Numbered from the stretch's first letter, positions 47,101 to 58,732 are shown. The stretch is 64,000 nt of DNA from Chamaelirium japonicum (GCA_947650365.1 OX393557.1:27964885-28028884); one strand, 5' to 3'. A program made the numbers and translations. Notes: generated from the letters alone by a model not told the origin.

Positions 47101-49020
47101 TGCTATACAAGATAATGAAGAAACATTAGGATGGCAATGAAGTGCTTCTGCGAGTCCTTTTGCACCAATTGAATTGGAGATCTCAGTGGAGTGGTAAGTT
47201 GCTGTATCTCTGTATCCATTTGACATTTGCTCCACAGAAGAAGACAATAATTTGTCATTTTTAGGCAGTACGCCATCAACAGCATGTGAATCATTCACAG
47301 CACTGAGGAATGAGCGCGGATGCTTAGTAGAGCATGTATCGCTGGTTTCCGTTGTTGAATGCTCACCTATAAGAGGACTGCAATTACTGTTCATCTCCGC
47401 ATCTCTTGCAACCGTTTCTTTAACAAAGTCATCAAGATGTTCAACTTCCATACTGGACTTAGAAACACCACCCAAATCATGCATTTCTTTACACATGAGG
47501 ATATGATCAATGTCCTCGTCGGTTTTGTGATTGGGTATCGGCTGATTTTGTGCATGGACTTCAACGAAATTTCTAAGATCTTCACTTGCTATGTTCAGCT
47601 CTGTACCACAATCTATTTCCATGTTGTCATGATTATGATCTATAGCTGAATAATTCAATTGATGCGCCGAGTCTTTCTGTATATCCTTCTCCAATGAAAA
47701 GCCATGGTTCTCTGTGCTACCAACATCCGATGCAGCTGTTTTATGTTCAGAAGCTTGGAAAGATAATATTTCATGAGAGGACAATCCTGAAGAGTCCATC
47801 TTCCTAATTTCTCCAAGATGCTCTCCAGCAATTTTTGAATGATAGGTGTGCTTATCAGGCTCCATATATTCACAAGGAACTTGATTAACACAACAATGTC
47901 GCAATGTACTGGTGAAAGAAGTTGATCCTACATTCTCCGGTTCACCTCCATCAACTCTTTCAAGTAGTTCAGAAGATGAGTTTTCACAATTATTATATTT
48001 TGCAATGAAATCTATGTTAGAAGAAACAGCGATATAAACTGTGCTCTCATGCACTGAGTCAGTTTCTAAGACTTCACTTTTCAAATTACAAAGCAATTCA
48101 GGATTTTCGTTTGTACAGGAATGCAAAACTTTTCCGGGGAGACCGATTGATTCATCGTTACCCGATTCTCCTTCACTGACTTTCTGAAATGTCTCGGGAA
48201 ATTCATGTTTACCAATGAAATCTGAAGAACCATTTATTTCCACCAGAAAATTATTTGCAATGATTCCACTGTTTTCTTCAGCGGTTCCTGAAAAGAAATA
48301 GAAGCCTCATTAGTACAAAAACATTGATATCGTACACACAAAGAAATTCATTTTTAGAACCCCACTCTCAACTCAACCAGGTACGTCAGAAGATGGCATA
48401 TGAACAAATTTAGCGCTGAATCCCAAATAACTAGAGTTAGCAAAATAAACAGCACTTTGGTAGCCAAAGGAATCAGTTTGCAAAATTTCACCTGCTGCAA
48501 TTTTTAGTTCACGTAAATCTGTAGCGGTGTTCGTGGAAGAATTGCTTGCGCACTTCCTTCGCTTTCTTTCTGCAGCTGATAACTTTGAAGTCTTCAATTT
48601 CAAACAAATAAGAGGCTTGTCGAGGTCAGACTCCTCTTCTTTTATCTTCAACTTAAGATCACCTTCGATGCTCTCAAAACCATCTTTTGTGGAAACAACC
48701 GATCTCACTAACTTTCGTTTTTTAGCTCTGGATTTTGTTTGCAGATCCTTCAGAGTCAAATTGTCGATATGTTGGTCATCACAATCACCATAGCTCTCGT
48801 CAGTTGGTTCGATGGGACTGCGACCCCCCTCGGGCAACAATGTTTCAACTTTAATCTGGCTTGTAACAAGATCATGGCTGCTGTCTTCACTAGTTTGCTG
48901 TGGAAGCTTCGCACGTAAAGTAACATCTTCTGATTCATATATAGCATCGATTGCCCGGAGCCTTGACGATTGTTTCCTAGGGGGATTTCCAAATGGATTT
49001 TTTAACAATGAGCCCCCCAT
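39135..49020 (-). CDS. Plant nuclear-type protein of unknown function, six exons, 893 residues
   Basis: Coding exons, in order: 49020-48378, 48287-46921, 46834-46756, 46616-46291, 39496-39398 and 39302-39135. All introns are GT...AG and the phases (1, 0, 1, 0, 0) join into one frame ending TGA at 39137-39135. Residues 1-214 hold two basic clusters (SRAKKRKL at 97-104, ERKRRK at 151-156) that look like nuclear localisation signals. Residues 215-670 are long, acidic, Ser/His-rich and probably disordered. Residues 660-700 have PPRKILS...SPDSQEMLCQAL. A Cys cluster (CSAPCSC, 737-743) precedes a helical QMHDIKSIATKLLNGLDS stretch. The C-terminus has WLSIMSRDCNRFCKIM and RRITFADEAGGSLCHVKVF. I recall this C-terminal pattern from uncharacterised plant proteins but cannot name the family. 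The last two exons lie 6.8 kb from exon 4. Confidence 0.85.
39908..40651. mobile_element. hAT-like MITE rich in CGGACAC, perfect 8-bp target duplication
   Basis: ATCCCGAG occurs at both flanks (39900-39907 and 40652-40659). Ends ATAGGAAGCATGGACAC and, inverted, CTAAGAAGCACTGGCAC are imperfect inverted repeats. Subterminal GTGTCGGACAC-type motifs recur about ten times at the left, with CCCGTGTC repeats at the right. It has no transposase. Confidence 0.8.
40133..40215. repeat. Compact hairpin, 36-bp arms
   Basis: GATTCAGTTTTGCCTTTAAT to CTCTGA at the left pairs with TCAGAGAATCAGATAGGTTG to TGAATC at the right across a 12-base loop. A third, diverged arm copy lies at 40287-40360. It sits inside the CGGACAC element in the intron. 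Confidence 0.75.
40996..41119. repeat. Poly-C run and (CT)n microsatellite
   Basis: About 13 C at 40994-41006 and about 32 CT units at 41056-41119. Confidence 0.9.
41400..43740 (+). repeat. Imperfect tandem duplication of an LTR-like sequence
   Basis: The block 41435-41597 plus 42125-42690 is repeated at 42675-43350. Shared phrases include GATGATCTTCC, GCAATATTGAAGATTCCGCC, CACCTACAGTTGATCGTGT and AACTCGAGGA(C/T)GAG. Both copies keep fragments of an open frame (for example 42126-42656, 176 codons), but no domain is recognisable. The left copy carries the insertion 41598-42124, which the right copy lacks. Confidence 0.75.
41598..42124. mobile_element. hAT-like element, GCGCCTAGGCG family, copy 1
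   Basis: It is flanked by ATTGAAGC on both sides (41590-41597 and 42125-42132). The ends CATTGTTGTCAAGGCG and, inverted, TATAGTTGTCATGGCG match. Subterminal repeats of GCGCCTAGGCG and its inverse are dense at both ends. The paralogous empty site at about 42806 confirms the insertion. Confidence 0.88.
43980..44830. mobile_element. hAT-like element, GCGCCTAGGCG family, copy 2
   Basis: Perfect 8-bp flanks GTGTAACC lie at 43972-43979 and 44831-44838. The ends CATAGTTGTCAAGGCG and, inverted, CATTGTTGTCAAGGCG match copy 1, whose interior appears here in inverse orientation. It is longer (851 bp) because an internal block of about 150 bp is duplicated (44050-44170 and 44215-44345) and another MITE is inserted. 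Confidence 0.88.
44449..44623. mobile_element. 175-bp MITE nested in the hAT-like element
   Basis: GTATAAAC flanks both sides (44441-44448 and 44624-44631). The ends CATTGTTCAAAAACTC and, inverted, CACTGTTTTATAACTC match imperfectly. The inside is built on ACTCGGTC and CGACTCGG repeats. Confidence 0.8.
45310..45965 (+). pseudogene. LINE reverse-transcriptase C-terminal relic, plus strand
   Basis: Broken frames resemble the plant LINE C-terminus: FTIDGQEV, CFRYPGS, ISNRIKLV, LYDRHMPLRL, then RERVGVAPIEDK. Several stops and a gap (the CWAVKK part is missing) make it a pseudogene. It is head-to-head with the minus-strand LINE relic. Confidence 0.65.
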
Positions 49021-49800
49021 AACAGCCTAAGAAGAACCCTTACAGCTGCACCTGAACCAGTAACAATAAGGCAAAGGGTCAAGCAGTTCATATATGATCG
49101 TATAAGTTAACAACATCAAGAGCCATTTACCACATTACCCACTATAACATCGAAGATCTGCGACGATGATCCGTTGGGTCGCGAGGGAAATCTCAGCGGC
49201 TGCTCGATGAGATCTCGCGGAGAGGGCAGATCTCTTCAGATCCCGATCGTAGAACTGATCGGAGATGGAGAGTGAGATCTTGTCGGAGAGGAACTCAGAG
49301 GAGGTTGAGCTCGTCGGGAAGAGAGCTCAGAGGGGGATCAGATCTGCGATCAGGGTGTCAGCTGTCCGGATCTAGTCGCGGATCTCAAGTGGCTGTCCGG
49401 ATCTGGTCGCAGTGAGGAGGAGTTCGCCGGTGAGGATCTGGCCGCAGATCTGGAGAGAATAGGAGATGGAGCCGGTTTGAGAGCGCAGACCTGATGCAGA
49501 TCCGACGCGAGGCAGATTCAGTCGCCGAAGCACGATCTGATGCAGATCTTCGCCGAGGAAGTCGCCGGAGCACGATATTGGAGAGACGAGGCAGCAGCGT
49601 AGCTGAGATCTCGTCGGAGAAGAGGGCCGCCGAAGATCTTGACGGCGTGCGGCGGAGATCTGATGCGCGAGGGTCGGCCGGAGATGCGGGAGATCAAGAG
49701 TGAGGGGCGGAGGTGATGGCGAGGTCTTCCGAGACAACCCGCTCTCAGCCTCTCATACCATGTCACAAATCCTTATAAGGGAGAGAGATGTTAGGGTTTG
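49021..49800 (-). promoter_or_regulatory. 5' leader and promoter-proximal region of gene 2
   Basis: This is purine-rich DNA with many GATCTG/CAGATC motifs (about 49150-49640), unique in the window and not matching the TE families. A CAG at about 49060 (minus strand TTACTGGTTCAG) could be the acceptor of an intron in the 5' leader, with a non-coding first exon near 49150-49740. Short ORFs on both strands arise from the repeated motifs. Confidence 0.4.
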
Positions 49801-49887
49801 GCGGGAAAGATTGAATCTTTATTAGGTCAATGGACCAAGTATATCTCTCACATACATGTATAATCATAATATATAGATAATATAATA

Positions 49888-50547
49888 TAGGGGACGGGGA
49901 GCCTGTACCTCAGGTGCAGCGTTCATGCTGCACCGGTTCATGGATGGATGACACCTGTTTTTTTTTCCGAAATCCCGACCGCTCCCGACCGCAAACAGCC
50001 CCCTCCGCGACCGAAACCTCGGGCCAGATCTCAGTCATCCGATCGATTGAATCGAACGGACGGCGTTCTATTCGGCCTGGCTGTTACTGTGGCGGCCACA
50101 GTAACAGCCCGGGTGAATACTGTCTGTTCGATTCAGTCGATCGGGCGGCTGAAAAAATTTTCGGGATTACTGTAGCGGCTACAGTAATCGCGAGAATGAT
50201 TTCAACCGTCCGATCGACTGAATCGGGCGGTTGAAAAAAAATCGTGATTACTGTAGCCGCTACAGTAATCGCGAGAGTACTTTCAGCCGCCCGATCGACT
50301 GAATCGAACGGCCGGTATTCACCCGGGCAGTTACTGTGGCCGCTACAATAACAGACAGGCCGAATAGAATGCCGTCCGTTCGATTCAATCGATCGGACGG
50401 CTGAGATCTGGCCCGAGGTTTCGGTCGCGGAGGGGGCTGTTTGCGGTCGGGAGCGGTCGGGATTTCGGAAAAAAAAACAGGTGTCATCCATCCATGAACC
50501 GGTGCAGCATGAACGCTGCACCTGAGGTGCAGGCTCCCCGTCCCCTA
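49888..50547. repeat. Long palindrome with four evenly spaced inner palindromes (foldback element)
   Basis: Outer ends TAGGGGACGGGGAGCC and its inverse bound two arms of about 330 bp that match closely, centred near 50217. Each arm holds GGTGCAGC...GCTGCACC, CGGACGGC and CGATCGATTGAATCG-type blocks. Within it, palindromes of the form TTACTGTRGCSGCYACARTAA lie at 50081-50107, 50165-50189, 50246-50270 and 50330-50352. Their centres are 83, 81 and 83 bp apart, and every spacer carries CGATCGACTGAATCG or its inverse. There is no coding domain. It sits about 90 bp upstream of the GATCTG-rich leader of gene 2. A target duplication is hard to read in the flanking (TA)-rich DNA. Confidence 0.88.
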
Positions 50548-50790
50548 TAATATATTAACAAAATAAAAGGGTCATTGACTAATCCAATTTATTAGTATTT
50601 GTTACAAAAAAAAATTCACTGGCTCGATATTTCACTGCAAGTTCATTTTTCAAAATGCCCATATTGTCCCACAAAAAAATTTACTTTCTACAAACTTAAA
50701 TGGCCAAGTTATTTTGACCTGTGAGGTTTGGGAGAGAATGAAGCTCTCTCATTAGAGCTTCAGTCCCACACATATATATAATATATTATA

Positions 50791-52385
50791 CTAGTGCATG
50801 TCCGTGCCTGTTGGCACTGCAGCGGGACGCCTTTGGCGGCAACACACCTGTCGGCACAGCAGCAGGCTGTCTTTGGCGCCAAGACACCCACCTGGCATCA
50901 CCACCCCCACCCACATCGTCATATTCAGTGGCGCCCACATTCGGCAAGGGCCCCCACATTGAGCTGTTGCGCACATATTTGATTGTGGCACCCACACTGT
51001 CAATGAAGGAGCTGCAAGCATCATGGCCACGTGGGCATCACATAGTCAGCCACATGTGATTGTTGCACGGGCCATGCTCCACCAGCATTAATTTAGGTGT
51101 GACTTCGAGCTGGACAAAACTAAGAGACCAACATTCTTTTCACCACAAAGAAACTATTTTCGAATGCATGCATTCTCTTTCTATATCTTTCATTCTCTCT
51201 CTCGGAATCCAGCTGGTGCCCGACTCCCCCATCGTGATGTTTGATCGCGAGCCCTCCCATCCGGAACCCAATCCCAGCCATTCCTCGCATCAGCCCGTGC
51301 TTGTCTGCATTGTAGCGGGCCGCCTTTGGCGGCAATACACCCTCCGATTGGCACGAAGCCCCCCCCCCCCTCTCTACCCCTGAACTCAAATCTTCTACCC
51401 CATATCTCTGCCCCATCGTCTGCCCACCAAGTTACAGCTGTCTATTGCACCATACCCGACCCGTGCATCACACTCAGCCTGAACCGACAGGCAAATAAAC
51501 GGATGTGATTGGCCTCCCGACATATGCTATAGGTTGTACCTAATCATATATGGTCATCCCTTTGCCTACCGAATGAGATGAGTGTGACGCACCGGTCGGG
51601 CCTAGGTGCAACGGATGACTATGACTTCGGGGGCAGACGATGGGGCAGAGAAATATAGCAGAAGATTTGGATTCCAACATCGACTACGCCGTCCATTCTT
51701 TTAGCCGTCCAATAACCCATCACAACAGCCATCTCTAGATCCCGATCTTTTCTCCTCTTACACCCAGCCGTTCGATCCAATCCCCATGTAGCACCCGAAA
51801 CCCCATGCACGCATGCATAATTGCAGCTATCCATATCTCTTTCTCTCGCTAAATCTCATCCCCCCACCGAACTTCTCTCTCTTAATCTCTTTCCATCTTT
51901 TCTCTTTCCTATTCCAATTAATCTCATGCAACCATCACAGCCATCCCTTGCCTAATTCGACAATCCAAGCATGCATGCGCGCACACTCCAACCCCAACCA
52001 TGCACACACCTGGGCCAACTCCCTCTCTCTGAAATAAATCACTTTTATTATCACATTTAAAAGCTCATCACACCAAACTCATTAAAGCCATGCAAAGCCA
52101 TCCCATTTAAAATCTCTCTAATATCTTTCCATATCTCTCCATCCCAACAATTATTTTCATGCAAACCCAACACCTCTGATCGAGATTTCTCATTCATTAT
52201 GGTCCCCCTCTTAATATCTATCTATTTAAACCAAATCAATTAAATACCCAAGAGCTAATCACCCCATTCATGCAGATCGGGGAAGAAGAGAGGGAACGGC
52301 TGTGATCGCGAGAGAGTTTTGTATAGTCAGCATTTGGTTCCTTTTTGCCTAGTAAGCACAAAACCGTCGTGCTATGTTATATAGA
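50791..52385 (-). mobile_element. Complete non-autonomous Helitron, minus strand
   Basis: On the minus strand it starts TCTATATAACATAGCACGAC and ends in a GTGCC-AACA-GGCAC hairpin, then GGACATGCACTAG. It lies between A and T, as Helitrons do. It matches the termini of 60051-61661. The inside has pyrimidine-rich stretches and short unrelated ORFs, with no Rep/helicase. Confidence 0.82.
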
Positions 52386-52479
52386 TATACAATGAAGGGG
52401 TGAGGAATGAGGATATCACAATAAATTACTTCCGTACAACAAAATAAATATGCTCTGTCACCCCCCTTAAACTTAAGAT

Positions 52480-53580
52480 AAATCATACACTGAGAGTTTG
52501 CCCAGTAAACGACGAAAAATGCTTTGTAGTATCGATCTCCGTAAAAAAGTCTACAAGCTGCTCTAGAGAAGAGACATGAGGGGTAAAGAGATAGAGAGCC
52601 ACCCAATTAGTAGTGATACACGAAGAGTAGGAGTTAGCTAATGAGTTGTTTCTCAATATATATTGGGCTCCTATTGAGAATAAATGGTTGTAAAAAGGAA
52701 TGAATTGTGGAGAGTAGGAGTTAGCTAAAAAAATCTATACTCATAATCACCATAGTTAGAATGAGCAAAATCTCATGGGGAGGCTAGCGGTGACGTGGTG
52801 GCACTATAGTACCATGAAGGAAGTAAATCAGGAGAAGCAACAGGCTAGACAAAAGCCTCAGAATAAACAATATCTAAGATGACTCACAGACTCAACGAGT
52901 ATGAACCCGAGTAACTGCAAGCCACGGAGTTGAAAGAGTACCGAAATGATCAGTCAATAGGAGAAAGTATAGAAACAACTACTAGTACTGAAGAAATATC
53001 AATGGATGAAGAAGACAAAACATGACAATGATCAGGATCATGGACAAAGGAAAGATCCAAGGACATGAGATATCGTAGTAAGGTACTTCTTTAAAGAATG
53101 TGATATGACTAGATCTGCAATCTTCAAGAAAAGGACAGCATTAGTGCGACACTTGATGCTCAAGACGGTTACCAAGAAAGACGCTTCGCAGAACGAGAGA
53201 AAAGCTTAGTGTGCTCACCTGGTGGAAGTAGAATAAAACATATACACCCAAAAGTACGAAGTACCATAGTTTGGGAAAGAACAACAAAAACGCTCATAAA
53301 GAAAATTGTCATATAAAAGGGAAAATGTGTACGATTTATGAAATAGGCAAAGGTGAGAATATCCTCAGGCCAAAACTGATAAAGCATAGGGGCGCACTAG
53401 AAATCTCCAAAATGTGAAGTTATTTTCTCTCAATAATCCCATTTTAAACAGAAGTATAGGGACAAAATTGCTTATGAAAGGTGCTCTGAGATAATAATGT
53501 AACAAATTTCAAAGGAAACATAATCTCAAACATTATTTGAACAAAAAACTTTGATATATTTCTCGATAGGGCATGAACCA
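52480..53580 (-). pseudogene. Decayed copia integrase/RT fragment, minus strand
   Basis: Around 53169-53400 the minus strand reads PEDILTFAYFINR and MVLRTFGCICFILLPPGEH, then TKLFSRSAKRL, the C-terminal part of copia integrase. Upstream (53400-53470) it keeps a relic of the NGVxERKNRHLLE region. Frames are broken and no LTR is attached. A related scrap is at 54300-54400. Confidence 0.65.
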
Positions 53581-54536
53581 TCAGAATGAATCACAATAAA
53601 TCCAACAAACATCAGATTGATGACCAAACATAGAGGCAATGGGGAACAAAACCAAATATCAAAATAAACCCGAGCAAATCGACTAATCGTGATAAGCATG
53701 ATTCAAATTTTTCCCAAGTTTCTTGAAATTTCACAAATATATATTTTGTTTTTCTCTGTCCTTGAAATGAAATGTGGGGGTCAAAATATTCCAAACTTTC
53801 CCAAATTTTTTATAAGTTTTTTACCCTGAACCTTTAAACCCTAAAGGCCTAAATCCTTTAATCAACGTGTTTGACATTCCAGACATGATTTTCTTCGAAA
53901 TTTTATTTTTGTGTTTTGCATTTACCATCTAACACCAATTTGGGGAGATCGAATCAATGAAACATCAATTGAATCATTCGTTTGATCAGATCGAAGCGTT
54001 ATTCTCCAAAAAAAAAAAATAATAATAATTTTTTCAAATATATATCAATTAATTTTTTCTAATTGTTTAATTGATAACATGGTGGTGTAAAAATATCAAC
54101 ACTATCAATATCTGATATTCTAACATTGGATTTTAGGAACAGCACTGAGCTTATCGTATTTACCTTTCAAATTTTAGACATTTTTGAAGGGACAAAAAAT
54201 CGAAAAACAAGTCTTAATATTGATGAAACCACTTGAATTTTGGACATGGTGTAGATCTTAGACTATTATGGCCAAAACATATGAGCCACAAAAGGGTACA
54301 AACAATTTCCAGCTCGTGACGATACTTTCTCTTATCAATCTCACTTTGAGCAGGAGTTTGGGGACAAGATTGCTAATGAAATGTGCCCAGAGAAAAATTC
54401 ATTGATAAAACTGACATATACAAAAAACCAAATAGATAAGGTAATGGCACAGGACACCAAATATCAGAATGGATATGCTCTCAATAAATTGACTAATAGA
54501 TATAAGGTTCATAGACAAGGGGGAAACACGAAGTGC
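53581..54536. other. Gene-free AT-rich region with the start of a duplicated unit
   Basis: Positions 54440-54536 pair with 59003-59095. The unit was cut by the solo LTR and continues at 56862. Otherwise no gene is seen. Confidence 0.45.
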
Positions 54537-56856
54537 TATTAGAATTGGTGAGGTCTACAGCTCGTAAAAACCTATAGTTTAGCTATGTATGGTTGATAGT
54601 ATATGATTGCATATTGGTACGTACCTTAGTACGTGTTCTGATTACATAACAGAGAGCCATGGCTATATGGTAATCAACTTGAGTGGGAAACTCAATGGAC
54701 TGGTCCCATGTAACCTAAATAAGTTCACAGCTCTGATTAGGGTTAGTCGCCCTATCAAGATAAGCTGTTGGGATGACAGAGCGTGGGTGTCTCCACCACA
54801 GTCATTACCAGGCACAGTGTCTGTGGCCGAACAGAACCAACACGATGCATAGATCGATGAGCAGACACTGGTGCACTAAACCATGATTCTGCTTAGGGTA
54901 AAACGATCCTAAACCCTGAGGAACCATGTCTAGTGGACTAACCAGTTGTGTGGTGCTTTGGCACACCAATGTGTGATGATCCGGATGATGTGATCCAAAA
55001 CCATGGTGTACTGGGTTACCCGGCTGACGTTGCATCAGCATGTCACTACTGCAGGCTATCCACACCCCTAACGGGAGGTGCGTTCCTTGGTTTGACGTAC
55101 ATCGTATTAAACCCTGGCCAGGTGGTCATCAGTTGGACTGGTGACGGATCCGGTTGCTCGGAAGAGTAATCGGAGGTACGATGTATGTGGTCAACCTGAA
55201 AGGAACCGAGTCATATGAGCACTCGAGTCTGATGGTATTCTCTACCGCTCGAGTTGCATCATGGCACCAGATGGAGGGACAGCGAGTTTACCATGCTAAG
55301 CAGAGAGCAGGGGTATGAGAGAGAACATAGTAAGTCCGGGGGAATTGGAGCGCAGTCTGCATCGCACTCTGGGTGGCCACGCAGGTTAACTCGGACTCAG
55401 AGGATCGATGGTACACTCGGGTAGTGTATGAATCAAGTCTAAGTTGGAAGCCATGAACCCTGGTCCCTGAAGGTTCCACCTTATCGATATTATGTACGGT
55501 TCTTATACCATCTCCTCGAAACACAGAACGTAGTTAGAGGAAGCGAGAAGTCCAAGCCTACGCTCCGTGAGTACTTCGCACTAGTGCACGGTAGATGCGT
55601 AGCTATGTGTGTGCACTAAGGGGAAACCCTAGGTTAGCGCAGAGACGCATGTAACAATTCCTTACCATAAGTGGACTTTGCCACATGGGTGCGATGCACC
55701 GGGACATATTGCGAGTTGACTAGTTGATTTCACTAGAGGCACCCTACGAGAACCTCAGAGAATAGTGAAATCACTGGTGCACTTCACTTATGTGTGCCTT
55801 GCAAAGTCTCATACACGAGGAATGACCAACTAGTGATATAAGGGCTTTTTGGTCATACCATGATCCACTATGTACTAGGGGGGCCGGCCCTAAGTGTTGA
55901 GAGACTGGTCAAGGCCGGCCCCATTGGTTTCAGGAAGTTGTTGCCTCCGATGAAAGGGTCGGTCATGAGGCACAGAAAATGGGCTGATTTTGACCGTTTT
56001 CAAAAACAAGGAAAAGATAGAGATAAAGGAGAGATATATAAGGAGATATTTGAATTGGTTGAATCTTTTCCGTACTAGCCTCATCCATAAGGATAGGGCA
56101 GCCCTATATAAGGGAAAGAGAAGAGGGGGGTCGGCCATGGATGCAAGCCCTAGGGGTCAGCCATGGCATGGGGAAACCCTAGCCACCCCTCTTCTCTCTT
56201 ATCTCTCCTCTCTCGTCTCTTTCTCCCTCACTTGCACCATTGGATGGCGACTCGTCTTCCTCGCGTGGTGTTTCGTAGAAGGAGAAGGCTCGTCGGATGG
56301 AGGCACTCAGAGATCCATCGACGAGGTATCGTGCATCGTGTGAGATCGGGTGAACTAGAAGGCATCTCCCGCAACTTTTTGCTGTCCAGAATCTACACAG
56401 TAAAGCAGCGTTGTTTTTATGATTTCGGGAGCTACAGAAGTCCAAACGAAGTAAAACTTATTGCAAAAGTTGCGTCTCGAAGTTGGCTACCTGCAGTCCA
56501 TATTTTAGCCCAATCCGAGTTCGGAACAGAAAGTGATGGCCATCGCACCGAAGCTATGTCAAGCAGATCCGAGCCCGTCTCCATCGACAAAGAAGACATT
56601 TGTCGCGGTGAAAGAATCCGCACGCAGGTATGATCTCTAACAAGTAGATCGAACATAAATAAAACATATATGCATACTAGATTGTTCTTTCGCGTTAGAT
56701 CGTCGTTAGGGGTTTACGTAGTTGCCATGCTAGATTCATACACGCATATGTAGATCGTTTCGATAAAAATTGTGATATATAATGCACATCACTCACGGTC
56801 TTCGTACCTTCCCATTGCTTCCACTGCGGGCCTCTACCAGGGATTTATTTTCAACA
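54537..56856 (+). repeat. Solo LTR of a copia-type element
   Basis: AGTGC flanks both sides (54532-54536 and 56857-56861). It starts TATTAGAATTGG, one base off the expected TGTTAG, and ends TTTCAACA. Its first 300 bp resemble the minus-strand LTRs of 2637-12655 at roughly 75% by eye. The uninterrupted target exists as a paralogue near 59085. ORFs within it (for example 56163-56633) have no known domain. Confidence 0.85.
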
Positions 56857-56861
56857 AGTGC

Positions 56862-57611
56862 AACAATAAGTATAAAACAACCACCGGGGTCTAAAGACAT
56901 ACTAATAGAACCATAGTAAGAGTTACGTATAGAGGAAACTTGTCAAAATTATGAATATGAAATTGTGATGAAACACAGGCGCAGACACTGAGAACAAAAT
57001 CACCGTAGTTCATATAATAAGGGGTCCATGGTCAAGAATCAAAAAAGACAGTGCAATAACAGAAGCAACAGACATGACGGAGGATCAAGTACCGGAGGTG
57101 TGAGAACCTAGGCAGTCTACTCTCTTTTGGATGTCAAGTGGACACCCATAAAAATATCTATAGTTTCCCAGCATCAATAAAACACAAAAACAAAAACAAC
57201 AAAATAAATAAATAAATTTGAAGATGTAGATAATCATGATTGCAGTTGGGATTTTTGAACTTATCAAAATTATTGTAAAAGAATAAAAGATCGATACAAG
57301 TGATGCAGAGCAACAGAAACCCTAACAGGAGTTAGACCTGAGAGCAAGTACAATGTTTGCAAACATATCTATAGGAATACAAGGTCTGATCCAGGTGCAT
57401 CAGAAAATATGTGTACCCTAACTTGCAATATATTTCCTTTTTGAACAACGAAAGATAAATAGATAACTTGATAGATATGCGAGCACGAATCACGATCGAT
57501 TTGACGGATACCAGCCTCGAGAGAAGCGATCCACCGAGGGGACGATTGCAAAGGACGTCGATGTATGGACGAAACCCTAGATGGAGAAGGGGGGAGAGAG
57601 TGAGAGAAAGA

Positions 57612-57658
<47 letters not shown>

Positions 57659-57784
57659 AGCGAGGTGGGTGTGGGGGATGGAAACAGAGTCAAGTTTAGG
57701 GTTAAAAGGAAAGAGAAATTGCGCACCAAGCGTTTTGGCGGAAAATGGAACATCCTCTGCTAGAACTTGGCAGGGAAAGATCAC
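56862..57784. repeat. Duplicated A/T-rich unit, copy 1
   Basis: With 54440-54536 it matches 59003-59945, sharing ACCGGGGTCTAAAGA, GGTGTGAGAACCTAG(G/A)CAGT and ACCAAGCGTTTTGGCGG. A GA run is at 57590-57657. On the minus strand, phrases such as GAAGCGAGGT and a copia-like codon context suggest an LTR/leader origin. No gene is supported. Confidence 0.7.
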
Positions 57785-58732
57785 GGAAATTTTATTCACA
57801 TCCCGAAAACGATGAATATACCCCACTTCCCCTTTGGTTTTCCATTTTTATGTGGGGCAAGATCAGTATACCACCACCTTCCAGAACACCCCATCCTTTT
57901 CCTACCATATCCCATACCCTATTCTCCCTTCCCAGCACACCACATCCTCTTTCCCCCTTCTGTACCCCCATCCCCTTTGAACCTCCATACCCCATCACCT
58001 TTATATTGGCACGTCTGTCACAGCATACCCTGCCGCCCAATACCTCCACCATCCACTTCTGGCGCCACTGTCTCTCCTCCTATTTCCTCCTATCCCCTCC
58101 TCTTTCCGTAAAACCTCTCCTCCTTGTCGTCAGAGTCATCATCACCTCCTTTTCCCCGTCCCCTTCCCATCATCCAGCATGTTTGATATTTCAATGCCAA
58201 ACATGTTCGGCACTAAACTACTGAACATGATGAGCGATATTCGGCAATTAACTGCTGAATATTATACATCATGTTCGGTAGTCCATTGTCGGACATGCTC
58301 GATACTTAATATGTTGGGCAATGGGGAGAGGAAGGGGAGGCAACGTTGGCTCTGGAGATAGAAAAGAGAGAGAGAGAGATAGAGAGAGACAGAGAGAGAG
58401 AGAGAAGGGGGAAGGAAAAGGGGAGGTGTCGATGTCGAAGATGGGTGTTGGAGGCATTGACGTCAGATATGGTTGTCAAAGTCCCTAGCGTTGGAAGCAG
58501 GCACCGAAGGCTTCGTGTGGCGGGAGTATGTCGTGATAGACATGCCAGCATGGAGGTGATGGGGTATGGCGATTCAATAAGGATGGGGTATGAAAGGGGG
58601 AAGAGGATGGCATGTGCTGGGAAGGGGGTATGGGTAGTGGGGCTATTCTTGTCTTAAAAAAATAAAAGAGGAATGGTTTCCCATTAGAAGCAGGGTATGT
58701 TCATCATTTTTGGGGTGTGAATAAAATTTCCC
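57785..58732. mobile_element. TIR element related to 25782-26834
   Basis: Ends GGAAATTTTATTCACATCCC and, inverted, GGAAATTTTATTCACACCCC mirror each other over about 40 bp. The ends are like those of 25782-26834. A degenerate 30-bp repeat around AACATGTTCGGCA lies at 58178-58300. Target duplications are not convincing. Confidence 0.6.

Noticed and set aside
48812..49030. Plus-strand ORFs opposite gene 2 exon 1
   Set aside because: They are antisense shadows of an exon supported by splice phase and codon structure.
50081..50352. Regularly spaced palindromes resembling a CRISPR array
   Set aside because: The repeats are perfect palindromes, the spacers are similar to one another, the setting is plant nuclear DNA and there are no cas genes.
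56163..56633. 156-codon ORF
   Set aside because: It is inside the solo LTR. The sister LTR keeps only part of it (63161-63496) and there is no domain.
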